From Eurosta solidaginis (Eukaryota; Arthropoda; Insecta; Diptera; Tephritidae), in NCBI RefSeq assembly GCF_040869045.1, contig NC_090323.1, positions 174,428,083 through 174,492,082 of the forward strand: DNA of 64,000 bases, in the 5' to 3' direction. Each line of letters starts with the position of its first letter. The first letter of the stretch is position 1. The notes below the pieces were generated by a model. It did not search any database. It was not told the DNA's origin and was given only the letters and a program-made list of their open reading frames with translations. Positions 31,765 through 41,889 of this stretch are shown here, in pieces. Both the position numbers and the translations under genes were made by a program.

Positions 31765-34700
31765 AGCGACATGTTGCCAGGTCGCAAACCCAAACCATCC
31801 GGGTACCCCAATGCTTGCCCAAGGGCGCCCAGTCCCAAGGCCACAACAGCAATTGCGTCCTGGCCTTCCACAACCTAGGCGTAGTCACCCGTCACTTACC
31901 CCTAGAGTGGCGGCGTTACCCCTCATGCACTTCAGAATTCTGCAGTTCAACTGTAATGGACTAACTGGGAAGATTACGGAGATAGTCGATTTCATGAAGC
32001 GGCACAACATCCGCATTGCTGCGATTCAAGAGACTAAACTCACAGCAAGATCTGCATTGCAGACCTGCTCTGGTTATAATGTCCACAGGAAAGACCGCGA
32101 GAGCGGAAATGGAGGCGGCCTCGCGTTTATTATACACCACTCTGTGCAATATTATATATTTGATCCTGGCATCGACCGCAGGGACAATGTCTTAGAACGT
32201 CAAGGCCTATCTGTCCGGTCAGGCGATGCAAATCTAGAAATCATCAGCATCTACATCCCTCCTGTCACCTGTTGCCCCAGTGGATACCGCCCTAATATCG
32301 AGGCCTTACTCACTGGCAACAATCGCATTATCTTAGGCGATTTCAATGCCCATCACGACCTATGGCATTCAAACTTGCGGGCGGACAGTAGGGGTGAGAT
32401 GTTGGCGGATCAAATAGACGAAACGAAGTTCTGCACAATAAACGGAGACGCCCCCACACGTATGGTAGGAAGCTGTCACAGCTCGCCAGATATCTCAATC
32501 GTGAGCGCAGAACTCGTAAACTGCGTCAACTGGCAGCCGATGGTAACATTGGCATCCGACCACCTGCCCATACTTATTTCGTTCGAGCGTACCACCGACT
32601 ACATCGTCACCGAAAAACGCACTTTCATAAACTTCAAAAAAGGAAAGTGGGAAGAATATAAATCTGCAACAGACAGCAGCTTTGCTGCCCTCCCTATCCC
32701 GACTGATGCCCGCCAAGGGGAGCGTGCCTTCCGTAAGGTCATTGAATCCGCCTCGGCACATTTCATTCCCGCCGGGAGAATTCCCGAAATCCGGCCCCAC
32801 TTCCCGGCGGAGGCCGCGAGCTTAGCGAGGGAACGCGACCTTATAAGACAGCTTGATCCAGGCGACCCCCAAATAAGGGATATAAACCAACGCATCAGAT
32901 TGCTTATGAACGAACACAAGCGGGCGAAATGGGAAGAGCACCTAAGAGGTTGTAACCTCTCTACCGGTGTAGGTAAACTTTGGTCCACCGTAAAGTCCCT
33001 ATCGAATCCGACTAAGCACAAAGACAAAGTTTCCATCGCCTTTGGCGATAAGGTGCTGTCGGATGCGAAAAAATGCGCGAGCGCTTTCTGCCGACAATAT
33101 ATAATGCATCCTACGGTCGACAAAGATAGACGGAGAGCCAATAGACACGCACATAAACACAAACTCAGCGCGTCACCAATTACCATCACCGCTAGAGAGG
33201 TTGAGGACGCCATTGGTCGCGCTAAACCATCCAAAGCAGTGGGCCCAGACGGCATAGCCATGCCGATGCTTAAAAACCTAGGGAAAGAGGGTTTCAAATA
33301 TTTAGCGCATGTCTTCAACCTGTCTCTTTCCACCTTTGTCATACCCGAGAAATGGAAAATGGCCAAGGTGGTCCCGCTACTAAAGCCTGGGAAACCAGCT
33401 AACGTAGGTGAGTCATATCGTCCGATATCTCTCCTATCGCCAGTGGCAAAGACGCTTGAAGCCATTTTGCTCCCTTATTTCCAAGCACATTTGCAGCTAG
33501 CCCCTCATCAGCATGGCTTCAGAAAACTCCATAGCACTACCTCCGCGCTAAATGTCATTAGCACCCAGATAAATTGCGGTTTGAATCAATATCCCCACCA
33601 TAGAACAGTACTCGTAGCGTTAGACCTATCAAAAGCTTTTGATACGGTCAACCATGGCTCGTTACTGCAAGACCTGGAAGGGTCTACCCTTCCCCCATGT
33701 CTTAAAAGGTGGACCGCAAATTATCTGGGTGGTCGGCAGGCATCGGTGCAATTCAGAAACGAAACATCAAAACAAAGGAGAATTAAACAAGGGGTGCCAC
33801 AGGGTGGTGTCCTATCCCCGCTTTTGTTTAATTTCTACATATCTAAGCTACCTTCACCACCGGAAGGAGTCACAATCGTTTCCTACGCCGATGACTGCAC
33901 AATAATGGCCACAGGCCCAGGCCCAGAGATCGATGAGCTATGCTATCTCCCTGATCTCTCCAGTTTTTTCGCCTCGCGAAACCTGGCATTGTCACCGACT
34001 AAATCTTCCGCGACCTTATTTACAACATGGACGCCCTAAATGTCGACCATATTGAACATCCACGTCGATGGCACTATGCTACCGACTGTCCTACACCCCA
34101 AAATCTTGGGTGTGACGTTTGATCAGGATCTACATTTTGGTGCGCACGCAACCGCAATTGTTCCAAGAATTCAGAGCCGTAATAAAATCCTCAAATCCCT
34201 TGCTGGCAGTACCTGGGGAAAAGATAAAGAAACGCTCTTGACCACCGAGCCAGCCGATTACGTGCTACGCATCACCCATATGGTCGCCAAGCCTAAAAAC
34301 CACCCACTGGAAGAAACTACAGGCCTGCCAAAATACTGCTCTCAGAATCGCCACGGGCTGTCTTCTTATGTCCCCAGAACACCATCTGCATAATGAGGCG
34401 AGAATACTCCCCATCAGGGAGAGAAATGTGATGCTGACCAAACAGTTTCTGTTGAATACCCAGAAACCTGGGCATCCCAACAGACATCTGATTGACGAAC
34501 CAGCACCGCCTAGGGGCCTAAGGAGTCATCTCCGTAAGCATTTTGAGGAAATACGGCACCTGAGAACCCAGCCGTATGAAGCGAAAAAACACAAGCAGGT
34601 CCTTAGTGAACTCCATAGACAGGCGTCGGACCTTTATGTCGGGAATTGCCCGGTGAATCCAGTACTTGAAGAAAAATATCCATTACTCGCAGAAGAGGAA

Positions 34701-35013
34701 CGCATACTCCCCAGGGAAACGCGTGTCACTCTTGCTCAACTTCGTTCTGGATACTGTAACAGGTTAAACTCTTACCTATCCAGAATCAACCCCAAAATAC
34801 AAAATGTATGCCCCGCTTGCAATGTGTCCCCACATGACACCAACCATCTCTTTATTGTAATGTGGAACCAACGCCTCTAACACCCCTTTCCTTATGGTCC
34901 ACCCCTGTTGAAACGGCAAGTTTCCTTGGACTCCCGTTAGAGGATATTGATGACAATTTATGCTCGGTCGCGGCTATTAGGTGGGGTGAGTATTGCTACA
35001 ACAACAACAACAA
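31765..35013 (+). mobile_element. Jockey-like LINE inserted in element B
   Basis: Contains the end of the inter-ORF/ORF1 region, all of ORF2, a 3' UTR and a (CAA)n tail at about 34998-35013. It sits between reverse transcriptase and RNase H of element B. Pol sequence normally between those points is gone, so the insertion came with or met a deletion. Target duplications could not be seen. Two further truncated copies are at 1.5 kb and 12.9 kb. Confidence 0.88.
31925..34880 (+). pseudogene. Jockey-like ORF2: endonuclease and reverse transcriptase
   Basis: The endonuclease starts MHFRILQFNCNGLTGKITEI and has AAIQETKL (catalytic Glu), ILGDFNAHHDLW and ASDHLPILI. The reverse transcriptase has KAVGPDGIAMPML, SYRPISLLSPVAKTLE, VALDLSKAFDTVNH, QGVPQGGVLSPLLFNFYIS and VSYADDCTIMATG (catalytic YADD), all intact to 34036. 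A TAA at 34037-34039 then ends the frame. The same frame continues to about 34250 where a frameshift follows. The C-terminal part (34368-34880) carries the tail CPACNVSPHDTNHLF with its last Cys apparently lost. Upstream the frame is continuous with gypsy pol. Nearly complete but dead by two lesions. Confidence 0.85.
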
Positions 35014-35238
35014 CGGAGAGAGCTGTTGGCATTGGTAGAGTGCATTAAACATTTTCACAAATACCTTTACGGCCAGCGATTCCGCGTCAGGACAGATCAC
35101 GCAGCGTTGAAATTGCTTCTGCAGTTCCGTAATCCAGAAGGACAATTGGCGCGGTGGATCGAGCGGCGACAAAGCTATGACTTTTCCATTGAGCATCGGA
35201 AAGGTAGTACCCATGGGAATGCCGATGCAATGTCATGA
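35014..35238 (+). pseudogene. pol of element B: RNase H segment
   Basis: RRELLALVECIKHFHKYLYG then FRVRTDHAALKLLL (catalytic Asp in RTDH) and IEHRKGSTHGNADAMS, the C-terminal RNase H signature. A TGA follows at about 35236. The N-terminal part with the first catalytic Asp is absent, removed at the LINE junction. The LINE (CAA)n tail reads in frame into it as a poly-Gln run. Confidence 0.8.
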
Positions 35239-35250
35239 AGACCATGTAGT

Positions 35251-36312
35251 TTGGAATGCAAGCACTGTTCAAAGGCCGAGGCTAAAGAAGACATTATAGA
35301 TGTCCGGCTAATAACTATAACGTGTGCGGATGAATGGGACAAGGAAGAACTAAGGAAGTGTCAGCTAGAAGATACAGATCTGTCACATGTTATGCAAGGG
35401 CTCGAACGAAACGAAAGACTAAATAGAGAGATGTCAGAAGAGAGTCCCATTGCGAAGCCATATTGGGCACAGTGGAACAGTTTAGAATTGATATCCGGTT
35501 GCTTGCATCGAGTATGGGAGAGTGAGGATGGTCAATGCAAGAAGAAACTGATAGTTGTTCCCAGAAAAAGGATTCCTGACGTGCTCAGCGAGTTACATAA
35601 TGGTCCAAGCGGAGGTCATCTTGGAATCACGAAGACGCTCGAGAAAATTAAACAGAGATTCTATTGGGTTGGTTGCCGTCAGTCGGTCACTGAGTGGATT
35701 GCGAACTGCGAGGTTTGCAGCAGAGCGAAAGGGCCCAAAACCCGAAGTCATGGCCAGATGAAGCAATATAACTCAGGTGCGCCATTTGAAAGGATCGCTA
35801 TGGATGTCGCAGTAGCATAAACAGTAGCAGAAGTGTTTATAAACAATTGGGTTGCAAGGTATGGTGTACCAATAGAGTTACATACTGACCAAGGCAGGAA
35901 TTTCGAATCAGCTGTGTTCCAGGAAATGTGTAAATCATTGGGCATTCGAAAAACACGGACAACTGCATTACATCCTCAGTCCGATGGTATGGTGGAACGT
36001 TTCAATAGAACCTTGGAGGAGCATTTAAGGAAAGTAGTAGACAAGTACCATAAGGATTGGGATACCCGCATACCATTATTCTTGATGGCTTACCGATCAG
36101 CAGTGCATGAGACAACGGGCCAAACCCCTGCAAAAGTAATTTTTGGCAATGACCTTCGACTGCCAGCTGATTTGAAGTTTGGAATAGATGCCGATGCGGA
36201 GAGAAATGTCAAGAAATCCACTGGTGTCTTGAAAGAAGAGCTGAGAGAGATACACGATCTTGTAAGACAACGAGCAAAGATTATGAGTGACAAGATGAAA
36301 GCCCGATATTAG
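35251..36312 (+). pseudogene. pol of element B: integrase
   Basis: The zinc-binding HHCC domain is seen in HNGPSGGHLGITKTLEKI ... IANCEVCSRAKG. The core starts FERIAMDVA (first Asp) but a stop at 35818-35820 coincides with a deletion of the strand after it. The rest (35833-36312) has LHTDQGRNFESAVFQ (second Asp) and QSDGMVERFNRTLEEHL (Glu). The C-terminal GPY/F-type domain is lost at 36312 where the 3' LTR follows at once. Confidence 0.85.
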
Positions 36313-36834
36313 CAACACTAAGGGGTACTGTCATTCCTAAGCCGATGATAAACAGTGATATCATGCACATCCATAAATCATTTATTATGTACACATATGT
36401 ACGTACACGCAGCGGAGAAGCAACGCACAAACACATGCATATATCTTATCTGAGGTGCTCACAAGAGAGGGCAATAATTTGTGCAAGTATTACTCACGCA
36501 CATATGAGAAGCTATAAACGTAGTTGTGGCTGGTGATTTTGTAGCTGATAACTAACTAGTAAGTTTTGGAATGGAAAAGCCTAGAAGTATGCAACGAGAA
36601 ATCAAAAAGTATAAAAGGCCGCGACAGTAGAAGCGCGAGAGTTTGGTTTCATTTAAGCTATCAATTAGTTGAGTTAAGCAAGCTATCAGTAAGCAAAGTA
36701 TAAGTGTTATTGTGAAGTACTTTAATAAAGGCAATTTTTGCATTATTGAAGATTGGAGTTATTTATTCAACAGTTTAGTGATTCGAACTTAGCAGAAGGT
36801 TGCAAATAAGAGGATTTGCAGTAAATTCGTTACA
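36304..36834 (+). repeat. 3' LTR of element B
   Basis: Begins abnormally (CGATATTAGCAACACTAA), missing the first few bases, and ends ATTCGTTACA. It is about 530 bp. Compared with the 5' LTR it has a 40-base deletion and scattered substitutions. Confidence 0.85.
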
Positions 36835-36838
36835 ATAT
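36835..36838 (+). repeat. Target duplication ATAT, right of element B
   Basis: Matches 28335-28338. Confidence 0.85.
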
Positions 36839-37685
36839 AAACAAATTCAAGTAAAATTAACATTTTGATAAACTTAATTAGTCAAATATTGTAACGCATT
36901 TAACTCACAGTGAAAACCAAATATTCTTATGAAATTTGAGTAAATCGGACCTAGGATATCATAGTTAACATCATTTAGTGGATAGGGCTTATCTTACATG
37001 CCTGGCGTTCCAGGTTCTGTGCTCAAAATGGACTGGTTGCATCGGGACTTCATATTTACAAAACCTGCTTTTAGTGATAACTTTTGAATTGGAAATAATA
37101 TTTATCCTCCGACTTCGAACTATCGATATTTTTACATTTTTTCCCATAATTTTTGAAGGCATTTCTACAGTTGTAGGCCAAACTAAAATTTACCCAATTT
37201 TTTGGCCCGTTTTTCGTTTAAGCTGGCACATTTTTTGTTCTGGCCGCCGCTTCAGGTGGCGCAAGGGATTTATCTGTGATTGTTGCCAGCACAAATTTGA
37301 GATAAATCCGTCGTGACCAGTGCACGGACTTTACCACTTTATTGGTAGATCTACCAACTTTTTGACCCATTTTCATTTTCTACCACTTCTACCACGAAAG
37401 CCCAAAAATCTACCAATATTTCAATATATTCGCATTGAAACCAAATACTGCAATCATTAGGAAAACGTATTTAATTGCCGAGCACACCCAAATAACATAA
37501 AGAGGTGACACTAACCAATTTTGAAAAATTTGTGCACAAATTCCAACAAGAAATAAATGTGTAGTAAATGAGCACGCAAATATTTTCCTGCGCTATTATC
37601 ATCAGTTTTTTGTGATTAATTTTGAACGAAAATAAAAAAATTGTTTAGTAAACGATAAAATGCCAAAGTCGGTACAGGAAAAAGC
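36839..37685. other. No recognisable gene
   Basis: AT-rich. It contains repeated words TCTACCA / TACCACT around 37330-37410 that recur near 38680. A short frame MPKSVQEKA at 37660 precedes the LINE insertion, but it ends within a few codons. Confidence 0.45.
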
Positions 37686-37696
37686 AAGTATCATAT
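37686..37696 (+). repeat. 11-bp target duplication AAGTATCATAT, left
   Basis: Exact copy at 38511-38521. Confidence 0.75.
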
Positions 37697-38510
37697 TATT
37701 ATTATTATTACTTGGTCTGGAAGCACTGCGACCTTTGTGCAGATCTATTATGCAAGGCCTTTCAGCCTAATTTTGTTTCTGGAGGCTTTTGGTGTATCTA
37801 AGTACCTCTTCAGGCTTTTTACTCCATATCACATAGGGATTTAGAGTCACACAACCTAGATGGGAGAGTCTCTGCCTAGCCAGAGCGACGCAATCGCAGA
37901 GAATGTGAACCGGCGTTTCATCATCCAGCTCACAGAAACGACAAATTCGGGTATCGGATAGATTTAACTTACTTAGGTGATATCGTAGACCGCAGTGTAC
38001 CGTATAGTACCCAGTGAGAGTTCTTAGGTCCTCCCTGCTTAGATTAATGAGTTTGGCTGATACTTTCGTTGCCGGAAGTATAAACAGTTTGGCCTGTCTT
38101 TGCCCTGGGCAGTCAATCCAGTGAAGTCTGAATTTCCCAGTTACTTATAAATTCCGTGGTGTGTGCTTTTGTAAGTCCACAAAAGGGCTCTGGACCATAG
38201 AATACTGCTCTAGCACCCTGCTTTGCTAGGTGATCTGCATGTTCATTACCTTCATGTCCCTGATGTTCGGGAACCCATCTTAACAAAACCTTGTTTTTGG
38301 CTCCCAGAGCATTAAGGATTTCAGTGCATTTTCATCATAGATGTAACTGTGTAGGATTGCAAGGCACGCAGGGCCGCCTGGCTGTCCGACATAATGTAGA
38401 TGCTCTTCGATGTTGAGCCTCTCCGCTGACATTCTCTACCACATACTTCTATTGCATGGATTTCTGCCTGAAATATGGTGGGGTAGCATCCCATTGGTAT
38501 CGATTTCTAG
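37697..38510 (-). mobile_element. I-like LINE 3' end with (TAA)n tail
   Basis: The minus strand starts inside RNase H (IFQAEIHAIEVCGRECQ; MSDSQAALRALQS) and ends with a knuckle (CRFCELDDETPVHILCDC) and 3' UTR. The tail is (TAA)n, seen as TATTATTATTATTA at the left edge. It is flanked by the 11-bp duplication AAGTATCATAT. (TAA)n tails plus RNase H are I-clade features. Many frameshifts. It is a different LINE family from those at 19-26 kb. Confidence 0.78.
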
Positions 38511-38521
38511 AAGTATCATAT
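38511..38521 (+). repeat. 11-bp target duplication AAGTATCATAT, right
   Basis: Matches 37686-37696. Confidence 0.75.
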
Positions 38522-38898
38522 AGGCAAATTTACATATATTTTTTTTTTGTTTTGTTTGCATGTTTTTTTTAAGTTTTATTTCCGTGAAATGTGCTTTATT
38601 TGTTTTACAAAAATTATGAAATTTTGTACAAATATAAACTGTAGCTATTGTTTTCTTAAAAAAAAAATCGACCAACTTCTACCATTTTTCGTCTAGCAAC
38701 ATTCTCTTTTTAAAAGTCGGCGCACTGCTCGTGAGAGCGCAAAAAATGAGAGCGTGAACAAATGTTTCATCAAATGTATCAAGTCATCTTTGGTGGTGAT
38801 GTTACTGGAATTTATAAGCTTGTGTTAAAGTTATGAATAAATTAATATTATAGTGAAGTGTGAAAAATAATTTAGAAGTAATTTTCCTGAAAACTTAA

Positions 38899-39425
38899 GG
38901 TAATTCTATACGACAGCATGACACTGCTAATACGCGTCAAAAAATAAGAGAGAGGTGTCAAAAGACGTGTATTGACCTCGACAACAATAATCCGAAGGCG
39001 GAAAAGAAAAATTTTAACTCGTTCAAAAGATATTAACAAAAAACCGAAAAATAACCCGCGGGTTCCTTCGAAACCGGGGATGGTTTCCATAGTATTTTTG
39101 CGCAGGACACCTTTCTCCGTTCGCCCCCTTCGGCCGCACTTTAAAAAAATTACCGTCGGTGGGTCCAACACCGGTTTGGAGACCGAAACTATATCCGCGC
39201 AAAACACTTATGTTCACAATTTTTTTGTGGGTATAACAAAAACATCAAAATTACAACAACCACATGAAAATTTTCAATTTGTTTTGCAAATATCTCTTGA
39301 CAGACCCAAAATTTTAAACTTCCGCTTTCGGCCTCGCGATCCTGGATCCAAAACGCGTCTTTTGATATCCGTCTAGATATTTTTGGACGTGTATTAAGAG
39401 TGTCATGCTGTCGTGTAGAATTACC
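38899..39425. mobile_element. MITE family N, complete copy
   Basis: The left end GGTAATTCTATACGACAGCA then TGACACTGCTAATACGCGTC is the inverse of the right end, with a few mismatches (AGTGTCATGCTGTCGTGTAG AATTACC). It is 527 bp with no gene. Flanks AAACTTAA and AAATTTAA could be an aged 8-bp duplication (7 of 8). It serves as the reference for the split copy at 16.9-17.8 kb. Confidence 0.8.
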
Positions 39426-39704
39426 AAATTTAACGATAATTATTTCATTTAGTAGTTGGATCAACTAGCCGTTTATAGAACAAAATTTGTATCACTCCAC
39501 TGGCGGAAACATGTTTGCAACGTACCTATCACAAAAAAAAAGTGCTCGCTGAAAGCGACCATTCTTTCCAACATCATATAAGCCAACCTTACATTTAAGT
39601 GCGTTTTCTATAACCATTTTACGTTACAAATCGAATGCCACAACATATTCTTACTCTGTATCTTTCATTCCCAATTGTTCGTCTGAATGCTCTGTCTCCG
39701 ACTG

Positions 39705-40265
39705 TTATATTTCTTTTTTAGACGATCCTAGCTTTAAAAAGGCCTCTTCTTCCCCTAATGATTTCTTCCTATTTCGCTCATCTATATGGGTAGTTAAGTA
39801 TAAACGTAGATCCAAACTTGTAGGAAAGACTAATTTACAATACTTACATCTATAAACATTTTTACCGCGATGAGTACGTAAATGCTGCACCACTTCACTT
39901 TTTGAAGCAAACGTGTGTTCGCAATATTTGCATTTTAATGGTTTTTCACTCGGATGGGAGCGCATATGACGGCGTAGATATGAGGGTCGAGCAAAGCTAT
40001 TTAAATAGTAACATAATGAAAGGCTGAAGTACGGTTTGATAAGGACGTTGCCTTTATGAGAACTTACCACTTTTCACAGAAGTCACATTTATGCGTCTTT
40101 CCATTATTATGAATTAGTTTATGTTCTCTCATATCTTTTTTGTTAAATTTTTTCCCACAAATGTCGCAGGGGTGTAGTTTGAACCTTTCATGACTTATTT
40201 TGTGTGCGAGCAAAGTTTCTTTGCAAGTGAATTTTTCCTGACAACAGGGACATTGGTAGGTCTTG
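39705..40265 (-). CDS. C2H2 zinc-finger gene 2, two 3' exons
   Basis: The exons are 40265-40068 and 39996-39705, joined over a 71-base phase-2 intron (TG|GTAAGT ... AATAG|C). The protein part has five fingers: YQCPCCQEKFTCKETLLAHK, HPCDICGKKFNKKDMREHK, HKCDFCEKC-FARPSYLRRHM (rebuilt across the splice), LKCKYCEHTFASKSEVVQHL and YRCKYCKLVFPTSLDLRLYL. In the last, the first zinc-binding His is Tyr. The tail is short (DERNRKKSLGEEEAFLKLGS) and differs from genes 1 and 3. The upstream exon boundary is CGCAG|C at 40266. Further 5' exons would lie beyond the repeats at 40.3-45.6 kb. A nuclear DNA-binding role is inferred from the family. Confidence 0.85.
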
Positions 40266-40350
40266 CTGCGTATGATATATGTATATATGTACATAGATAA
40301 TAAATAAGAAAAAAACAAGTAAAGGTGTCTAAGTTCGGGTGTAACCGAAC

Positions 40351-41600
40351 ATTATATACTCAGCGTGAGCTTCAATTGTACATTTCATTTCAGATAAATT
40401 ACTTTTCTACATAACACGTGGCACCGCCCGTTTAAAAAAAGTTCTCCCCATTTCCTCTTACATTAAAACAGTCGATCATACATGTCCATATGTCCCTGAT
40501 GATGACTTCAGATTGAAGTCGAAATATCGACCAAAATTAAAATTTATGAATATAAAACAAACCAAAAGGAAGTTTTATTCATTAACCGCGGCCTTTCAGC
40601 TCAACTAATCTAATTAATTTAAAACTTAATAAGTGAAATATGATTGATTCAAAACTATTTTTTGCTAAGTTATAACTTATTATTCTAGTCTACGACCATT
40701 TTAAACTTGTTTTATATCTTAGTTGCCGTGGTCTTTGACCGATCACGTCTATTTTTACTACAAATATTTCCTGCTATAAGGAAAATATGTGTACAAAATT
40801 TCATTACGATATGTACATTTTTCTGCAAGTTATGGCTCCCGAAACATGGAAAATTGCTTAGTCATAAAAGGGGCGGTGCCATGCCCATTTTTTTAAATTT
40901 GAAATTTTTCCTATTTAATGTTATAAATCCACTTGGGAAATAAAATACCATTGATATAAAGCTCTTTTTTTCAAAGATATAGCTTATTATTTTCGTCCAC
41001 GACCCTTTTAAAAATCTTTTATATAAAAGTGGGCGTAGTCCTTAACCGATTTCGTTAATTTTTCTTCAAAGAATTCCTTATAGTAAAGGCAACCTCTCTG
41101 CCGAATTTTGTTACGATAGATTTAACGGTTTTTGATTTATGACTAATAATATTTGTAAAATTGATTTTATCACAAGTGGGCGGTGCACGCCCATTTTAAA
41201 ATATGTTTCCAATTTTTTTTCAAGAGTCTCAATATCAGTCCAGATGTCAAATTTCAACATTCTAGGCGTATTATTTACTAAATTATCAGGTTTTTGTGTT
41301 TTCCAAAATGTTATATATATAAAAAGTGGACGTGGTTATCATCCGATTTCGCTCATTTTCAATACCAATCTGTTCTGGGTCCATATAAGCTAGTGTACCT
41401 AATTTGGTGAAGATATCTCAATATTTACTCAAGTTATCGTGTTAAAGGACAGACGGACGGACATGGCTCAATCAAATTTTTTTCGATACGTATGATTTTG
41501 ATATATGGAAGTCTATATCTCGATTCCTTTATACCTGTAAAACCAACCGTTATCCAATCAAAGTTAATATACTCTGTGTGCAAAGCACGCTGAGTATAAT
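40351..41600. repeat. Dispersed element with TIR-like ends and GTGGGCG repeats
   Basis: The left end ATTATATACTCAGCGTG is the inverse of CACGCTGAGTATAAT at 41586-41600. Inside, GGCGGTGCC / GTGGGCG / TGGGCGGTGC words recur every 100-170 bases next to CCGATTTCG-type words. Near the right end is CAGACGGACGGACATGGC. A similar design, with different ends, is at 57.5-58.7 kb. No gene is recognised. Confidence 0.6.
40471..40531 (+). other. Hammerhead-ribozyme-like core (candidate)
   Basis: CTGATGA (40496-40502), then a 7-bp stem GACTTCA/TGAAGTC with a 3-base loop, then GAAA (40521-40524). Outer GTCGAT (40471-40476) can pair with ATCGAC (40526-40531), but two unpaired bases after GAAA and a weak third stem depart from the consensus. 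Penelope-like elements are known to carry hammerhead motifs. Relation to a Penelope fragment here is inferred. Confidence 0.4.
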
Positions 41601-41877
41601 TATTATTTCGATTCATACATATATCGTCACCTTAATTCAGAAAGGCCCTTACCAGGAAACTTGAAAAATTAATAATTTTTACATTCACTGCGAGTATATA
41701 AGGGTTTATAAAGGAAGCATCAATCAGTTAATATTTGTGCTAACACTTTCAAATCATAAGTAAAGATGCATTTAAATAAATCATACCTAAAACTAGTTCT
41801 AAAAAGTGGCGGTAGGGGTCTCCGTCAATTTGAAAAAAAAATATCTACCCGAAGATTACACTGGGACAAAATAAAAA

Positions 41878-41889
41878 AGAATTAATATC
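41878..41889 (+). repeat. 12-bp target duplication AGAATTAATATC, left
   Basis: Exact copy at 45591-45602. Confidence 0.8.

Larger units (their letters stand above)
28339..36834 (+). mobile_element. Ty3/gypsy LTR retrotransposon, copy B, with nested LINE
   Basis: Order: 5' LTR, primer site, gag with SAP domain, protease and reverse transcriptase, then a jockey-like LINE (31765-35013), RNase H, integrase and 3' LTR. It is flanked by ATAT. gag lacks roughly 190 bases near 29755, pol loses several hundred bases where the LINE lies, the integrase core is partly deleted at about 35815, and the integrase C-terminal region and polypurine tract are missing before the 3' LTR. There is no envelope gene. 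It is not autonomous. Confidence 0.9.

Noticed and set aside
32599..33465. Minus-strand 288-codon frame
   Set aside because: Antisense of the jockey-like ORF2, without motifs of its own.
28969..36312. An envelope gene that would make element B an errantivirus
   Set aside because: No frame with a signal peptide or membrane anchor lies between integrase and the 3' LTR; the two are contiguous.
36886..36905. A further LTR start (TGTAACGCATTTAACTC)
   Set aside because: Only the first few bases fit; the rest does not match any LTR in the window.
37660..37690. Start of a gene MPKSVQEKA
   Set aside because: Too short; ends at the LINE target, and no downstream exon was found after excising the LINE.
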